Shown: one piece after another, positions 1-7,689 of the stretch
Layout: the number at the start of each line of letters is the position of its first letter
Position numbering within the stretch: the stretch's first letter is position 1
NCBI GenBank assembly: GCA_049314555.1
Contig: JBMOEW010000032.1
Coordinates: forward strand, 1 to 35,800
Reading direction: 5' to 3'
DNA from: REEB509 sp049314555
GTDB lineage: Bacteria > Pseudomonadota > Alphaproteobacteria > Caulobacterales > Aquidulcibacteraceae
Length of the DNA stretch: 35,800 nt
Notes under the pieces: model-generated
The model's input: the letters and a program-made list of their open reading frames with translations, nothing else
Database searches by the model: none
Told to the model about the DNA's origin: nothing
Program-made: the position numbers and the translations under genes

Positions 1-414
1 CGGACGCTGTTTGCCGTTCAAGCCGGACGCGCGCCCACCCATCCGTCTCCTGCCCAATTCGCCTTGCGCTGGGACAACATCGCCAAAACACCGCTCGCGC
101 CAAGCCATGTGCGGGCCACGCTGCAACCCAACGGCGACTGGATGCTCACGTGGAACCGCTGTTCCCGCATCGGGGGCGATGTCTGGGCCCCGGTCGAACC
201 GCACCAAGAACCAGACGGCGAACGCTATCGGGTACAAGTGCTCGCAAATGGGTATGTTGTGCGCACGGTGCAGGTGAGAGCGCCAAGCTTTCGCTATCTG
301 GCCGCGGATTGGGATGCCGAAATCCCGCCATCCGCGGCGGTCAAAGTGCGCGTTCTGCAGCTTGGCGAGGGCGGGTGCCTTGGCTGGGAGACGGAATCAG
401 CGATTTCAGGTTAA
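1..414 (+). CDS. GTA/phage tail-tip protein (Rhodobacter GTA gp15-like), C-terminal end only
   Basis: The reading frame is open from the first base and stops at 412-414, so only the last 137 residues are present. The segment with WNRCSRIGGDVWAPVEP followed by YRVQVLANGYVVRT and a tyrosine/alanine-rich strand resembles the C-terminus of the large tail-tip/host-specificity protein that ends Rhodobacter-type gene transfer agent clusters. In those clusters the pattern is W-x-R-R-T-R-I-D-G-D-x-W, then an acidic stretch, then Y-x-V-x-V. The family takes part in cell contact and DNA delivery by the GTA particle. The rest of the cluster would lie upstream, outside the window. The match is from memory of the family pattern; a tail protein of an ordinary prophage is the alternative. 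Confidence 0.72.
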   Translation, partial: RTLFAVQAGRAPTHPSPAQFALRWDNIAKTPLAPSHVRATLQPNGDWMLTWNRCSRIGGDVWAPVEPHQEPDGERYRVQVLANGYVVRTVQVRAPSFRYLAADWDAEIPPSAAVKVRVLQLGEGGCLGWETESAISG

Positions 415-484
415 ACCTTGCGCGAGCGGCCTGTGCGCCTACGTGCAGGGGGACCGCGAGATCGCAGCGCGAGGCAGAACCGCC

Positions 485-1375
485 GTGACCTGGGACCCTT
501 ATGCCGCATTGAGCGTGCCCCGTACCGCAAGCCCGGAAGAGATCCGCCGCGCTTACCATAAGCTTGTCAAAGAGCTGCACCCAGACGTTCGCCCCGGCGA
601 CAAGGCGGCCGAGGAGCGCTTTAAGCGCGTGTCCAGCGCCTATGCCTTGCTCAGTGATGCCGCCACCCGCACCCGTTTTGACCGCGGCGAGATCGACGCC
701 GACGGCAATGAAAAAATGAGCTTTGGCTCAAGGCCGCAGGGCGCAAACCGTGGGCAGGCGGGCCCAGGCGGTGCTGAAAGCCCCTTTGATCTGGGCGATA
801 TCTTCTCGGATTTGTTTGGCTCCGCCGGCACCCGCAATGGCGGTTTTGGGCGCATGCGCGGCCGCGACATCCGCTTCAGCCTAGAAATCGACTTCCTGGA
901 CGCCGTCAACGGCGGCAAGCGCCGCGTGCAACTCACCGAAAGCCGGACGCTGGATGTGGCGATCCCGCCGGGCGTTGAAACCGGCCAGGTGCTGCGCCTC
1001 AAATCCCAGGGCGGCAGCGGCGTGCAGGGCGGCCCGCCGGGCGATGCGCTGGTCGAGCTTGTCGTCAAACCCCATCCAATCTTTCGCCGCGACGGCCAAG
1101 ACATCCACATGGACCTCCCGATTTCGCTGGTCGAAGCGGTGGAAGGCGCAAAGATCGCAGCGCCAACGGTGTCAGGGCCCGTCGCCCTGCAAATCCCCGC
1201 AGGGGCCAACACCGGCATGATGTTGCGCTTGAAGGGCAAAGGCGTGACCGGGGCCGGAGATCAGCTCGTGCGCCTCCAGGTGATGTTGCCTGAAGCCATT
1301 GACGATGAACTGAAAAGCTTTATCCGCAGTTGGAACGGACGCAATTGGCGGCCCGCAAGGCCCGGCGAAAGATAA
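485..1375 (+). CDS. DnaJ/CbpA-like type II J-domain co-chaperone
   Basis: A 296-residue Hsp40 protein that would stimulate DnaK ATPase and hand over substrates. The J domain covers about residues 3-65 with the HPD motif at 32-34 (KELHPDVRPGD). A glycine/phenylalanine-rich linker follows at about 75-125 (FDLGDIFSDLFGSAG). Two beta-rich substrate-binding domains come next, with GRDIRFSLEIDFLDAVNGGK and AIPPGVETGQVLRLK typical of CTD I, and HPIFRRDGQDIHMDLPISL typical of the CTD I/II junction. There is no CxxCxGxG zinc finger, so it is CbpA-like rather than DnaJ itself. The start is a GTG at 485, preceded by GAGG at 471-474 and placing the J domain right at the N-terminus. The upstream in-frame ATG at 314 would overlap the tail gene and add unrelated residues. 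It lies 70 bases after the tail gene on the same strand. Confidence 0.9.
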   Translation: MTWDPYAALSVPRTASPEEIRRAYHKLVKELHPDVRPGDKAAEERFKRVSSAYALLSDAATRTRFDRGEIDADGNEKMSFGSRPQGANRGQAGPGGAESPFDLGDIFSDLFGSAGTRNGGFGRMRGRDIRFSLEIDFLDAVNGGKRRVQLTESRTLDVAIPPGVETGQVLRLKSQGGSGVQGGPPGDALVELVVKPHPIFRRDGQDIHMDLPISLVEAVEGAKIAAPTVSGPVALQIPAGANTGMMLRLKGKGVTGAGDQLVRLQVMLPEAIDDELKSFIRSWNGRNWRPARPGER

Positions 1376-1425
1376 GTGGACATCGTTCAGCGGCCGTTCA
1401 GAGCATCTTCCATAGAACTGCACTC

Positions 1426-1749
1426 ATGAAACGGCTTCACCTCCTCCTTTGCGCCCTTGGTGCCACGATGGCCCTGGCGACCGCGCTCCCCGCTCAGGCC
1501 CAAGCGCCTGTTTTCCGCGGAGACTTCTTCGATAGGGGCGACAACCGCGAAGACCGCGGCCCAGAAGTCCGGCCGCTGCATGAAATTGTTCACCAAGTTC
1601 GCGCGCAGCTGGACGGCGACTTTATCGGATTGGTGCGCATGGAAGACGCGGGCTATCGATCCGTCTATGTCCTGCGATGGCGTTTTTCCGACGAACGCGT
1701 CGCAGAGATTCGCGTAGATGCATCCACAGGGCAGGTCCTGAATCGCTAA
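1426..1749 (+). CDS. Small secreted PepSY-like protein
   Basis: A 107-residue protein with a clear Sec signal peptide (MKRLHLLLCALGATMALATA, cleavage near ALPAQA-Q). The mature part contains a PepSY-like unit: a helix (LHEIVHQVRAQLDGDFIGLV) followed by strands (SVYVLRWRF, VAEIRVDASTGQVL). The end V-D-A-x-T-G-x-V-L is the PepSY signature. Such periplasmic proteins commonly sit beside PhoP/PhoQ-like two-component genes. Here the response regulator starts 37 bases after the stop, so this protein may modulate the kinase or be its regulatory target. The start at 1426 is chosen because the signal peptide begins there; the open frame extends upstream into the J-protein gene without meaning. Confidence 0.82.
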   Translation: MKRLHLLLCALGATMALATALPAQAQAPVFRGDFFDRGDNREDRGPEVRPLHEIVHQVRAQLDGDFIGLVRMEDAGYRSVYVLRWRFSDERVAEIRVDASTGQVLNR

Positions 1750-1769
1750 CCCGCCCAACGCGCCAACTC

Positions 1770-1776
1770 AAGGAGG
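1770..1776 (+). promoter_or_regulatory. Strong ribosome binding site of the response regulator gene at 1787
   Basis: AAGGAGG at 1770-1776 is a near-perfect Shine-Dalgarno sequence, ten bases before the ATG at 1787. It fixes that start and suggests efficient translation compared with the weaker sites of most neighbouring genes. Confidence 0.8.
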
Positions 1777-1786
1777 CGAAGAGCTC

Positions 1787-2458
1787 ATGCGCATCTTGAT
1801 TGTAGAAGACGACCGCGCCCTCCGCGACCAACTGGTCAATTGTTTGGCCGGGGCGGGCTATGCCGTCGATGCGGTGGACAACGGCGAGGATGGCCAGTTT
1901 CAGGGTGAAACAGAGCCCTACGACCTGGCGATCTTGGACCTTGGCCTGCCCGTAGTCGATGGCCTGTCGATCCTGCGCAGCTGGCGCCAGGCCGGCATCG
2001 GCCTGCCCGTACTTATCCTTTCCGCCCGCGATCGGTGGAGCGAAAAGGTCGAAGGCCTGGACCTTGGGGCCAACGACTACCTCACCAAGCCGTTCCATAT
2101 GGAAGAGCTTTTGGCCCGCGTTCGCGCCCACATCCGTCAAAAGGCAGGCCGCGGCTCTGCCATGATGGCCTGCGGGGACCTGCAGGTGAATTCCGCCACC
2201 GGCCAAGTCACGGTGAACGGACAGGCCATCAAACTCACCGCCTTTCAATTCAAAGTGCTGGATTATTTGATGCACCACCAGGATCGCATCGTCTCGCGCT
2301 CGGAGTTGGTCGAGAAGATCTACGCCCAAGATCACGAGCGAGACTCCAACACCATTGAAGTGTTCATCGGCATCTTGCGCCGCAAAATTGGCTCCGCCCG
2401 CATCGTGACGGAAAAGGGCTTGGGCTATCGCCTCATTGATCCAGCGACGGCGGCGTGA
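1787..2458 (+). CDS. OmpR/PhoP-family response regulator
   Basis: A 223-residue transcription regulator. The receiver domain (1-118) has the acidic pocket E7-D8-D9, phosphoacceptor D51 (LAILDLGLP), S79 and K101 (YLTKPF). The winged-helix DNA-binding domain (about 127-218) has the usual LTAFQFKVLDYLM and the C-terminal hairpin RIVTEKGLGYRL. It resembles PhoP/FeuP, which in alphaproteobacteria respond to divalent cations, acidity or osmotic conditions. The signal here cannot be read from sequence. Its TGA (2456-2458) overlaps the GTG start of the kinase, so the pair is translationally coupled. The PepSY gene upstream probably belongs to the same unit. Confidence 0.93.
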   Translation: MRILIVEDDRALRDQLVNCLAGAGYAVDAVDNGEDGQFQGETEPYDLAILDLGLPVVDGLSILRSWRQAGIGLPVLILSARDRWSEKVEGLDLGANDYLTKPFHMEELLARVRAHIRQKAGRGSAMMACGDLQVNSATGQVTVNGQAIKLTAFQFKVLDYLMHHQDRIVSRSELVEKIYAQDHERDSNTIEVFIGILRRKIGSARIVTEKGLGYRLIDPATAA

Positions 2459-3891
2459 CGCGCCCGGCAAGCCGGGTCCGCGCATGGTTTGCCGCCCGCT
2501 CGATTTCAGCGAGGCTTGCGATTGTCGCAGCGATTGCCACGCTGACGTTGGCGCTTGCCGCCGCCGGCCTCCATGCCGGGCTCACCCGCCAGCTTGCATC
2601 CCGCGTGATTGATCCACAACTCGAAGCGGCCTTGAACGATTTCATGCTGAAGGCAGCGCCTGATCCTGCAGGCGGGCTCACGCTTGGCGCGGGCTTGGCG
2701 GACGCCCGCTTCGACCAACAAGGCAGCGGCCGCTACATGCAGCTTGTCCAGTTGGATGGCGGCGCCTGTCGTCCGGTGTGGGCTGCACAATCGCTTTATC
2801 CCTTGGGCGCTGAAATGGGGGCCGGTGTGTTGGCCCGCGCCTGCGCCGCAGAAGACCCCGCCGAACGGCGCACGGGCACGCGGTTTTTTTCCACCCAACA
2901 ACGCGAAAGCGGCTTGCGCATCGCCGCGCGCACCGCTCAGCTGCCGGGGATAAATGGGCGGTTTCTGGTGGTGGTGGGGGCAGACCCAGCCCCCGAAGTC
3001 CGCGCTGTTGGGCAAAGCCTAGCTTTTGTCACTGCGGTCCTGGTGGCAGCCTGCGCGCTTGTCGTGATGCTGACCGCTTGGGCGCTGGCGTTTGTGGGCG
3101 CACAGCCCCTGCAACGCTTGGCCAATGACGTGGCGGCCGTAAGGCGCGGCGAGCGCGAAAGCCTGAACGGCGAATACCCCCAGGAAATCGCCCCCCTGGC
3201 TCTGGAGTTGAACGCCCTGGTCGCCCACAGCCGCGAGGTGGTCGAACGCGCGCGCCGTCACGTCGGCAATTTGGCGCATGCCTTGAAAACGCCGATCGCT
3301 GTCCTGCGCAACGCGGTCGCAGCCGGCGAGGGATACTCCGCCCCGTATTTGGGGCCAGCGGTGGAAGATATGGAGCGATTTGTCGAACGCCAGCTCCGCC
3401 GGGCGCGGGTGGCAGCCCGCGCCGACGCCGCCACCGGCGCAACCATCGCCTACCAAACCCCAGTGGTGCAAAACCTGCGGGATCTGGTGTTCATGATGGA
3501 GCAGAAATACGACGAAAAGGCCGTCGATATTCAGCTGGAGGCCCCCGTGGCCCCTACCTTTCGAGGCGAACGCGAAGACCTTTTGGAAATGGCCGCCAAC
3601 CTGATGGACAACGCCTGCAAATATGGGCGAAGCGAGGTGCGTGTTACCGTCGCACAGGATCGCCCGGGGTGGCTATCCATTACGGTGGAGGATGACGGCC
3701 CCGGCATCGATCCCGCCCAGATCGAAGGGGCCTTGCAGCGCGGTGCCCGCTTGGACGAAGCAGCACCCGGCCAAGGCCTGGGGCTATCGATCCTGGTGGA
3801 AACGGTGGATCTCTACGCCGGCAGCCTGAACTTTGCCCGCAGCGCTTTAGGAGGGCTCAAGGCAACTCTTGACCTGCCCGCTGTGGATTGA
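2455..3891 (+). CDS. PhoQ/FeuQ-like membrane sensor histidine kinase
   Basis: A 478-residue inner-membrane kinase paired with the regulator before it. A first membrane helix (about residues 18-42) is followed by a periplasmic sensor region of about 140 residues and a second helix (about 187-215). HAMP, dimerisation and ATPase domains follow. The phosphorylated histidine is H275 in NLAHALKTP; HALKTP is the variant typical of PhoQ-like kinases. N box NLMDNACKYG, G1 box DDGPGIDP and G2 box GQGLGLSI are intact, so it should be catalytically active. The start is GTG at 2455, which overlaps the stop of the regulator by four bases (GTGA). The periplasmic part contains two cysteines (GGACRPVW and ARACAAED) that could form a disulfide. 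Confidence 0.92.
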   Translation: MTRPASRVRAWFAARSISARLAIVAAIATLTLALAAAGLHAGLTRQLASRVIDPQLEAALNDFMLKAAPDPAGGLTLGAGLADARFDQQGSGRYMQLVQLDGGACRPVWAAQSLYPLGAEMGAGVLARACAAEDPAERRTGTRFFSTQQRESGLRIAARTAQLPGINGRFLVVVGADPAPEVRAVGQSLAFVTAVLVAACALVVMLTAWALAFVGAQPLQRLANDVAAVRRGERESLNGEYPQEIAPLALELNALVAHSREVVERARRHVGNLAHALKTPIAVLRNAVAAGEGYSAPYLGPAVEDMERFVERQLRRARVAARADAATGATIAYQTPVVQNLRDLVFMMEQKYDEKAVDIQLEAPVAPTFRGEREDLLEMAANLMDNACKYGRSEVRVTVAQDRPGWLSITVEDDGPGIDPAQIEGALQRGARLDEAAPGQGLGLSILVETVDLYAGSLNFARSALGGLKATLDLPAVD

Positions 3892-3924
3892 GCTTCCACC
3901 ACAAAGCCGCTAAGGCGGGCGTCG

Positions 3925-4704
3925 ATGCCCTCCGATGTTTCCATCCCTTTTTTGATGTTTTTTGCCTTGGCCGCCGTGGTAACAGCGGCTGCGGCGTGGT
4001 GGGTTTTGCGTGCCTACCAGGGCGCATCGGACGGGGCCGGCCGCCCGTTGCGCGCAGTAGGCGCATGCGTCGTGGGGGCGGGTTTGGTGTTGGCGCTTTA
4101 TGCCGTGATCGGCGACCCTGGCCGCGCAGATGCGCCCTATCTTCGCCGCATGGAAGCCCTCGCCAACAAGCCCTTGAACGAAGTCACCCCAGAAGAAGCC
4201 ATCGCCCTGCAAGAACAGCGGGCGCGGTCCAATCCATCAGATCCGCTGCCCTACTTTCTGGTGGGCTCGATCTACGAACAGTTCGGCGAATTGGAACGCG
4301 CGGCGATCGCCTACGACCAGGCCCTGCGCCGCGCCGCCCGCGTCGGTGCCGATCCAGCCACCAGCGCAGACGATCGCGCCACCCTGCGATTGGCGCAGGG
4401 CGCGGCGCTCACCGCAATCGGCCGCGTTCGGGTGGCTGAAAACCAAGGCCAAGTCCCCGCTCAGGCGGTCGCCATGTTCGTCACCGCAGCAGAACTTTCC
4501 CCCACAGACCCCGAGCCCTGGTTGTACCAGGCAATGGCCGCCGCCCAAGCAGGCGAACACCAACGCGCCGTTGCCCTTTGGGACGAAACCCTCACCCGCA
4601 CCCCTGAAGACAGCCCCATCCGCCAAATGGCACAGCGCCTCCGGGCCCGTGCCTTAGCGGGCGAAGCCCCAAGGGCACCGCCCCCGATGCCGCAACCCGG
4701 CTAA
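3925..4704 (+). CDS. ccmI: Cytochrome c maturation protein CcmI (CycH), short form
   Basis: A 259-residue membrane-anchored TPR protein, the apocytochrome c chaperone of the System I haem ligation complex. Two membrane helices are visible: about residues 8-28 (FLMFFALAAVVTAAAAWWVL) and 42-62 (AVGACVVGAGLVLALYAVIG). The GDPGRADAPY segment after the second helix and the TPR-like repeats (about 105-240, e.g. YFLVGSIYEQFGELERAAIAY, ending DPEPWLYQAMAAAQAGEHQRA) place it in the family. The loop between the two helices is only some 15-20 residues, so the cytoplasmic leucine-zipper loop of classical CcmI/CycH is almost missing. The assignment rests strongly on position: ccmE, ccmF and ccmH follow on the same strand, as in rhizobial cycHJKL. 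Confidence 0.85.
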   Translation: MPSDVSIPFLMFFALAAVVTAAAAWWVLRAYQGASDGAGRPLRAVGACVVGAGLVLALYAVIGDPGRADAPYLRRMEALANKPLNEVTPEEAIALQEQRARSNPSDPLPYFLVGSIYEQFGELERAAIAYDQALRRAARVGADPATSADDRATLRLAQGAALTAIGRVRVAENQGQVPAQAVAMFVTAAELSPTDPEPWLYQAMAAAQAGEHQRAVALWDETLTRTPEDSPIRQMAQRLRARALAGEAPRAPPPMPQPG

Positions 4705-4787
4705 GCGCGCGGTTCGTCGCACCCTCAAAACGACCCGATCTGCCGCCGAAAAAGACGCGTACCATGTGAGCAACAAAGGCCAAAATC

Positions 4788-5225
4788 GTGCGCAAGCGTT
4801 CCCAAAGACTGGTGATTATCGGCGTCGCCGGCGGCCTTCTGGCCCTCGCGGCGGCCCTGACCCTGTTTGGCCTGCGCGACAGCGTGCAATACTTTCAGGC
4901 CCCGTCCGAAATCGACGCCAAGGCACGCCCGGGCCAACAGGTTAGATTGGGGGGGCTGGTCGAAGCTGGCAGCGTTCGCCGCGACGAAGCAGGCGCGCTG
5001 TTGTTTTCCGTCACCGACGGCGCGGCTTCAAAGACTGTGCGCTATCAGGGCGATCCGCCCGATCTGTTCCGTGAGGGCCAAGGCGTCGTAGTAATCGGCA
5101 CGTACCAGCGCGGCGAGGTGTTTGACGCCGATACCGTGCTCGCCCGCCATGACGAAACCTATATGCCCCGCGAGGCCCAGGAAGCCTTGGAGCGATCCGG
5201 TTATTGGAAGGGCAAAGCGTCATGA
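4788..5225 (+). CDS. ccmE: Haem chaperone CcmE (CycJ)
   Basis: A 145-residue periplasmic haem chaperone anchored by an N-terminal helix (about residues 8-28). It binds haem covalently and delivers it to CcmF. The haem-binding motif HDETY is intact, with H121 as the covalent attachment residue and Y125 as ligand; the beta-barrel strands (VRLGGLVEAGSV, VRYQGDPPDLFREGQGVVV) are typical. The start is GTG at 4788, with AAAGG at 4775-4779 in front; an in-frame TGA at 4767 excludes a longer product. Its TGA overlaps the ATG of ccmF. Confidence 0.95.
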   Translation: MRKRSQRLVIIGVAGGLLALAAALTLFGLRDSVQYFQAPSEIDAKARPGQQVRLGGLVEAGSVRRDEAGALLFSVTDGAASKTVRYQGDPPDLFREGQGVVVIGTYQRGEVFDADTVLARHDETYMPREAQEALERSGYWKGKAS

Positions 5226-7198
5226 TCGGCGAAACCGGTGCCTTTCTCGCCGCTTTGGCAGCGGTCTTGAGCCTCGCTCAGGGCGGGTTTGGGCTGGCCG
5301 GTGCCAACCGCGCTGATTTTGCCGCCGCAGCCAAGGCCTGCGCCCAACTTGCACTGGTGGCTTCGCTTGCTTCGTTCCTGATCCTGATCAGCCTGTTTTT
5401 GACCTCGGATTTCTCCGTGGCGGTGGTAGCCAACAACTCCCATACCGATAAGCCGTTGATTTATAAAATCGCTGGAACCTGGGGCAATCACGAAGGGTCC
5501 ATGCTCCTGTGGTGCACGGTATCGGCCCTGTTCGGCGCGCTCATGGCCGGTTTCCCCGGCGCGCTGGCGCGTCCAATCTGGTCCCGCGCGGTGGGTGTCC
5601 AAGGCTTGGTAACCTTGGGCGCGTTTGTCTATGCGCTGGTATTGTCCAACCCCTTCGCGCGCATTGATCCTGTGCCCTTCCAGGGCGGCGATCTGAACCC
5701 CCTCCTGCAAGACCCGGCCTTGGCGATCCACCCGCCGATGCTGTACCTGGGCTATGTGGGCCTCTCGGCACCGTTTTCTTTGGCCATCGCAGCTTTGCTT
5801 GAGGGAAAAGCAGACACCGCCTGGGCCCGCGCGCTGCGACCCTGGACGCTGGTGGCCTGGGCAAGCCTCACGGTCGGCATCGCGCTTGGATCCTACTGGG
5901 CCTATTACGAACTCGGCTGGGGCGGCTGGTGGTTTTGGGACCCGGTGGAAAACGCGAGCTTCATGCCGTGGTTGGCCGCCTGCGCGCTATTGCATTCCGC
6001 CATCGTGACCGAGCGTCGCGGCAGCCTCGCGAGCTGGACGATCCTGCTGGCCATCATTGGATTTGGCTTTGCGCTGCTGGGTACATTTTTGGTGCGCTCG
6101 GGGGCCCTCACCAGCGTCCATGCCTTTGCCGTGGACCCAGAGCGCGGCCTTGCGGTGCTGGCGCTTTTTGCCATCGCGGTGGGTACCGGTTTGGCGCTGT
6201 TTGCCTGGCGTGCGCCGCGCTTGGCACGCCCGGCGGGCTTTGCCGGCGTCAGTCGCGAAGGCTTGCTTGTCCTCAACAACATCGGCTTAGCGGTGGCGGC
6301 AGGCACTGTGTTGTTAGGCACGCTGTACCCGCTGCTGGTGGAGGCGACCACAGGTGAGATGATTTCGGTCGGGCCTCCGTTCTTCGATTTGACGTTCTCC
6401 CCCCTGATGGCGGTTGTGTTGTTGGCGCTGCCGGTGGCCCCGCTGCTGGCTTGGCGCAAGGGCGACGTCGCCGCCGCGCTGAAATTGTTATGGCCGGCAG
6501 GCCTGGCCGCCGGCGCACTGCTGGGGGTGGGCCTGCTGTGGGCTGGCGGTGGCGTTTGGGCAGGCCTTGGCCTTGCGGTGGGCGCGTGGGCGCTGGCCGG
6601 TGCCGGTGTTTATCTCTGGAAGCGCTGGGGGCAGGGCGGCCCGCGCAACGCGGCGCGTTTTTCCGCGTTGCCGATCGCGGTGTGGGCCATGGCGCTTGCC
6701 CACGCCGGGGTAGGGGTGTTCACGATTGGCGCGGTGGTCGAAACCAATTTCCGCACCGAACAGGCCGTGCGCTTGTCACAAGGCCAAACGGCTACTTTTG
6801 CCGGACGCACCGTCCGGCTGGACCGCGTCGTTGAAGTGGAAGGCCCCAATTATTCCGCCACCCGCGCCGAACTGACGGTCACCCACAACGCCGCCGCAAA
6901 GCCCGCAGCCCCAGAGCGGCGCTTTTATCCCGGTGCCGGCCAACCCACCACTGAAGTGGCCATTCTTTCGACCTTCACAGGGGACTTCTATTTGGCCTTG
7001 GGCGATATGAGCCTTACAAATGACGGCCCGCCCGTCTGGACCGTAAGGTTGTATCATAACCCCCTGGTGCACTGGATCTTCGTAGGTTCTGGCATGATGG
7101 CGCTGGGCGGCGTTTTGGGCCTATTGGCATTGGCGCGTCGCAGGCGTTCTGTCCCTAGGCCGGCCCCGCAGGCAGTAGGAGTGGGACCCCCCCTATGA
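5222..7198 (+). CDS. ccmF: Cytochrome c haem lyase subunit CcmF (CycK)
   Basis: A 658-residue polytopic membrane protein that takes haem from CcmE and attaches it to the CxxCH cysteines of apocytochromes c. The tryptophan-rich WWD domain is clear at about residues 232-246 (GWGGWWFWDPVENASFMPW). Conserved family histidines appear near NHEGSMLLW and in IHPPMLYLGYVG. Many hydrophobic helices run through the protein, and a large periplasmic loop lies near the C-terminus. The start at 5222 overlaps the ccmE stop (ATGA), which is more credible than an upstream TTG at 5204. Its own stop overlaps the ATG of ccmH. Confidence 0.96.
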   Translation: MIGETGAFLAALAAVLSLAQGGFGLAGANRADFAAAAKACAQLALVASLASFLILISLFLTSDFSVAVVANNSHTDKPLIYKIAGTWGNHEGSMLLWCTVSALFGALMAGFPGALARPIWSRAVGVQGLVTLGAFVYALVLSNPFARIDPVPFQGGDLNPLLQDPALAIHPPMLYLGYVGLSAPFSLAIAALLEGKADTAWARALRPWTLVAWASLTVGIALGSYWAYYELGWGGWWFWDPVENASFMPWLAACALLHSAIVTERRGSLASWTILLAIIGFGFALLGTFLVRSGALTSVHAFAVDPERGLAVLALFAIAVGTGLALFAWRAPRLARPAGFAGVSREGLLVLNNIGLAVAAGTVLLGTLYPLLVEATTGEMISVGPPFFDLTFSPLMAVVLLALPVAPLLAWRKGDVAAALKLLWPAGLAAGALLGVGLLWAGGGVWAGLGLAVGAWALAGAGVYLWKRWGQGGPRNAARFSALPIAVWAMALAHAGVGVFTIGAVVETNFRTEQAVRLSQGQTATFAGRTVRLDRVVEVEGPNYSATRAELTVTHNAAAKPAAPERRFYPGAGQPTTEVAILSTFTGDFYLALGDMSLTNDGPPVWTVRLYHNPLVHWIFVGSGMMALGGVLGLLALARRRRSVPRPAPQAVGVGPPL

Positions 7199-7578
7199 GC
7201 TTTCTGTTCTGGCTTGCCGTGGCGGTCACGCCCCTCAGCGATCCCGCCCTCGAAGCCCGCGCCCAAGGCTTGGAGCGCGAGATCCGCTGCCTGCAATGCG
7301 AAAACGAACCGATCAGCCAATCAACCTCCGAAATGGCCGTCGACATGCGCGTGCGCGTCCGCGACATGATCAGCGCTGGGGCCACCGACGCACAAGTGCG
7401 CAGCTTCTTCCGCGAGCGCTTCGGCGATTTTGTCCTGCTGCGCCCGGCGTTCACGCCCATGACGTGGGCGCTCTGGGGCGCGCCGATCCTGCTGCTGTTG
7501 GCAGCGCTCCTGGCCGCACTGTCTTTGCGAGGCCGTGGTCGCAAAGAGACGTTTTTGCCCGAAACGGACGAGCGCTGA
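7195..7578 (+). CDS. ccmH: Cytochrome c maturation protein CcmH (CycL)
   Basis: A 127-residue membrane-anchored periplasmic thioredox protein that keeps apocytochrome cysteines reduced for haem ligation. The redox pair is C32/C35 in REIRCLQCENEPI, the family RCxxC motif; the usual residues after it are QNQSI, so ENEP is a mild variant. The three-helix domain (about 16-80) is followed by a membrane helix (about 92-112). It begins with an N-terminal hydrophobic segment (FLFWLAVAV). The start overlaps the ccmF stop by four bases. No ccmG/dsbE thioredoxin gene follows, so it must lie elsewhere, as is common in alphaproteobacteria. Confidence 0.94.
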   Translation: MSFLFWLAVAVTPLSDPALEARAQGLEREIRCLQCENEPISQSTSEMAVDMRVRVRDMISAGATDAQVRSFFRERFGDFVLLRPAFTPMTWALWGAPILLLLAALLAALSLRGRGRKETFLPETDER

Positions 7579-7689
7579 CAACAAGCGTCTGGCCAGTCGT
7601 TGTAACCGGTTTTTCATGAACTGGACTTTGTCGTTCGGTGTGCTTAGACGACCAAAGCATTCCCTTTCACGACCCGCGGCGAGGTGGTC

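Noticed and set aside
314..484. N-terminal extension of the J-domain protein from ATG 314
   Set aside because: It would overlap the tail gene by 101 bases and add residues unlike the family; GTG 485 places the J domain at the N-terminus.
1622..2485. 287-codon minus-strand frame opposite the first response regulator
   Set aside because: The plus-strand regulator with all receiver residues and a strong ribosome binding site explains the region.
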